DNA from: Synergistaceae bacterium
GTDB lineage: Bacteria; Synergistota; Synergistia; Synergistales; Aminobacteriaceae
Assembly (NCBI GenBank): GCA_017475805.1
Contig: JAFVEW010000161.1
Coordinates: forward strand, 1 to 15,952
Reading direction: 5' to 3'
DNA length: 15,952 bases
Position 1 is the stretch's first letter, and every line of letters begins with the position of its first letter. Under the pieces are notes generated by a model. The model had not been told where the DNA came from. It did not search any database and saw only the letters and a program-made list of their open reading frames with translations. A program made the position numbers and the translations under genes. Positions 14,716-15,952 of this stretch are shown here, piece by piece.

Positions 14716-15342
14716 TTATTTTCCGTCTTGAAAATTTGTCATAAATTCAAGCTCTTGTTTCGGCGTTCCATATTTTTCTTTTGCATCAGCGAAAGCCTTA
14801 ATCATGAAAGCCATGTTTCGCGCTAAATTTCTCATAGTTTGGAGACCTTCTAAATCTTTTCTAACATCTTCAGCGGTGAAGCCGTGAACCATATTCCAAT
14901 AAGTTGACGCCGCAACAGGCATCGCACTAATCGTGAAATATTTATTGAGGACATCAAACGAAGCAGTATTGCCTCCGCGACGACAAGTAACGACGGACGC
15001 ACCGACCTTCAAGTGTTTTGAGAAAGGCGTGCTGAAAAATAATCGATCTAAGAAAGATATTATCGTGCCGTTCGGTGAAGAATAATAAACAGGCGCACCT
15101 ACAACAAGACCGTCAGCAGCTTCAAACTTCGGAGCGACTTCGTTCACTAAGTCATCGAAAACACATTTACCTTTTTTCTGACAGCTCATACAGGCTACGC
15201 AACCTCTTATAGCTTTGTTGCCGACGTGAATTAATTCTGTTTCGACGCCCTCTTCGTTGAAAGTTTTAATCATTTCGTTAAGAGCTTCCGCCGTGCAGCC
15301 TTTAGCGTTAGGACTGCCGTTTAATAAAAGAACTTTTGACAT
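14716..15342 (-). CDS. Flavodoxin-fold NAD(P)H-dependent FMN reductase / iron-sulfur flavoprotein-like
   Basis: The 208-residue protein starts with an FMN phosphate-binding loop (LLLNGSPNAKGCTAEAL, about 5-21) and has the second flavin loop GAPVYYSSPNG (92-102 or so), typical of the flavodoxin_2/NADPH-dependent FMN reductase fold. C48, C51, C54 and C60 form C-X2-C-X2-C-X5-C, the compact cluster motif of iron-sulfur flavoproteins (Isf: C-X2-C-X2-C-X4-7-C), so a 4Fe-4S cluster next to FMN is likely. Isf proteins of anaerobes pass electrons from ferredoxin and detoxify oxygen or peroxide. The substrate or partner here is unknown. CAGGAG, formed by the last codons of the upstream gene, lies 12 bases before the ATG, and the intergenic gap is 6 bases, so both genes share a transcript. 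Confidence 0.88.
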   Translation of the reverse strand: MSKVLLLNGSPNAKGCTAEALNEMIKTFNEEGVETELIHVGNKAIRGCVACMSCQKKGKCVFDDLVNEVAPKFEAADGLVVGAPVYYSSPNGTIISFLDRLFFSTPFSKHLKVGASVVTCRRGGNTASFDVLNKYFTISAMPVAASTYWNMVHGFTAEDVRKDLEGLQTMRNLARNMAFMIKAFADAKEKYGTPKQELEFMTNFQDGK

Positions 15343-15348
15343 TTTAAT

Positions 15349-15690
15349 TTATAACTCCTGATTTAATTTCAATTTTGCGTTATTTTCCTCAATTAATTTT
15401 TGAACAATATTTTGAACTTCGGCGAGAGTTACTGAAGGTTTAGAGGCTTTACTTTCTGATTTTCTGAAAAACGCTAACACAGTAGCTACTAACGTTAGCC
15501 AGGCGAATCCCGCAGCTAACACGGTCAGAATAAGAATGAGACGCCTCTCACTTTTTTCTCCGATTCTTTCAACGCGAGTTTCGAGTCGCCCCATTCGATT
15601 TTCAAAATCGTTCATGCGATCTTCAAGTTCAGCAAACGCCCTTGAGGCGAAAAGCAAAATTAAAAATATAACCGCAAAAATTTTTTTCAT
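15349..15690 (-). CDS. Small exported or membrane coiled-coil protein, unknown function
   Basis: No named family is recognised. The ATG at 15690 is chosen because GAGGTGA ends 5 bases upstream of it; the GTG at 15699 is part of that site. The 113-residue product has an N-terminal hydrophobic segment resembling a signal peptide (1-20, ending ASRAFA), a charged heptad-like stretch (21-50: EDRMNDFENRMGRLETRVER), a second hydrophobic segment (51-75) and a basic/polar tail (76-113). If the signal is cleaved, the short coiled coil faces the outside and the tail the cytoplasm. It overlaps the ribosome binding site of the flavoprotein gene and is cotranscribed with it. It resembles the coiled-coil protein at 5611-5937 in design, but I see no convincing sequence identity. 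Confidence 0.7.
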   Translation of the reverse strand: MKKIFAVIFLILLFASRAFAELEDRMNDFENRMGRLETRVERIGEKSERRLILILTVLAAGFAWLTLVATVLAFFRKSESKASKPSVTLAEVQNIVQKLIEENNAKLKLNQEL

Positions 15691-15704
15691 GTTTCTCACC
15701 TCGA

Positions 15705-15739
15705 TATAAAAATTCCCCGAAGCTATAAAAACTTCGAGG
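15705..15739 (-). terminator. Terminator-like hairpin after the PTS gene
   Basis: On the minus strand CCTCGAAG (complement of 15732-15739) pairs with CTTCGGGG (complement of 15715-15722) over 8 bp with one T-G wobble, then AATTTTTAT. It lies 32 bases after the PTS stop codon and only a few bases before the ribosome binding site of the next gene, so read-through or an unseen promoter must serve that gene. The left arm on the plus strand matches the hairpin at 8974. Confidence 0.75.
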
Positions 15740-15770
15740 AAAATTTTATCTTATTTTTTCAGAGTAAAAA

Positions 15771-15952
15771 TTAAATGTTAGCTCCGAATTTTACATTTTC
15801 ATAATCGTCGCTATTCGTGAGTAACAAAACGACCGTGTCAGGGTGTCCAGCAGCTTTGATTTTTTCGCGGTTGAACTTCATGAGCTTCTGACCCTTTTTG
15901 ACTTTGTCGCCTTCTTTGACGAAATCTTCAAAGCCGTCGCCTTTCATTTCAA
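15771..15952 (-). CDS. PTS glucose-type EIIA domain, C-terminal end only
   Basis: An open frame enters from the right edge and stops at 15771-15773, giving about 60 residues. The segment GFEDFVKEGDKVKKGQKLMKF followed by NREKIKAAGH, then TVVLLLTNSDDY, matches the end of the EIIA-Glc (Crr-like, PTS_EIIA_1) fold: a barwin-like beta turn with VKEGDKVKKGQ, then the strand containing TNSDDY. In the phosphotransferase system this domain receives phosphate from HPr on a histidine that lies upstream, outside the window. It could be a free EIIA or the C-terminal domain of a fused EIICBA sugar transporter; the fragment cannot tell. The protein ends shortly after the domain (NVKFGANI), so EIIA is C-terminal. 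A hairpin terminator follows. Confidence 0.85.
   Translation of the reverse strand, partial: EMKGDGFEDFVKEGDKVKKGQKLMKFNREKIKAAGHPDTVVLLLTNSDDYENVKFGANI

Overview
This window is a compact stretch of bacterial chromosome. The left part (1 to 8945) is coded on the plus strand and the right part (9020 to the end) on the minus strand, and the two converge on a hairpin terminator near 8974-8998. Gaps between genes are short and AT-rich, and no stretch over 300 bases lacks a gene. Content points to an anaerobic, amino-acid- or organic-acid-using bacterium: an oxygen-labile type 4Fe-4S cysteine/serine lyase, threonine ammonia-lyase, an acylating aldehyde dehydrogenase of the SauS type, an iron-sulfur-flavoprotein-like protein, and alpha2-beta2 glycyl-tRNA synthetase. 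My best guess is a gut or rumen Synergistota. That is an inference from gene content and protein flavour, and an AT-rich clostridial or other anaerobe is possible.

Plus strand. A 5'-truncated ThDP-dependent enzyme of the acetolactate synthase superfamily (3-1208) is followed by a SauS-like CoA-acylating aldehyde dehydrogenase (1305-2786) and a strong terminator (2802-2834). The pair suggests a two-step route through an aldehyde and an acyl-CoA. It could belong to sulfonate metabolism (taurine, isethionate or sulfoacetate), but the ThDP enzyme does not look like classical Xsc. A second transcription unit follows with gaps of only 8 to 33 bases: threonine ammonia-lyase, a secreted LysM-like/M23 murein hydrolase, a small coiled-coil membrane-anchored protein, glyQ and glyS.

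Minus strand, in transcription order from the right edge: the C-terminal end of a glucose-type PTS EIIA domain, a hairpin, a small secreted or anchored coiled-coil protein, a flavodoxin-fold protein with a four-cysteine cluster motif, then ileS, a CyuA-like L-cysteine desulfidase/serine lyase starting one base after the ileS stop, an orphan RelB/DinJ-like antitoxin, and a DAACS-family amino acid symporter. Lyase plus symporter look like an uptake-and-deamination module for a neutral amino acid (serine, threonine or cysteine), analogous to E. coli cyuAP.

Beyond genes, two repeated non-coding elements stand out. Tandem heptamers of the type TTAGGAR occur in three separate intergenic gaps, always in the same absolute orientation. 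A terminator-like hairpin with the same left arm (CCCCGAAGCY) occurs at 8974 and 15715. No RNA gene, CRISPR array, insertion sequence or prophage is visible. I see no complete new defence or mobile system; the best candidates for something undescribed are the ThDP-enzyme/SauS pair, the heptamer repeats and the orphan antitoxin inside the amino-acid operon.
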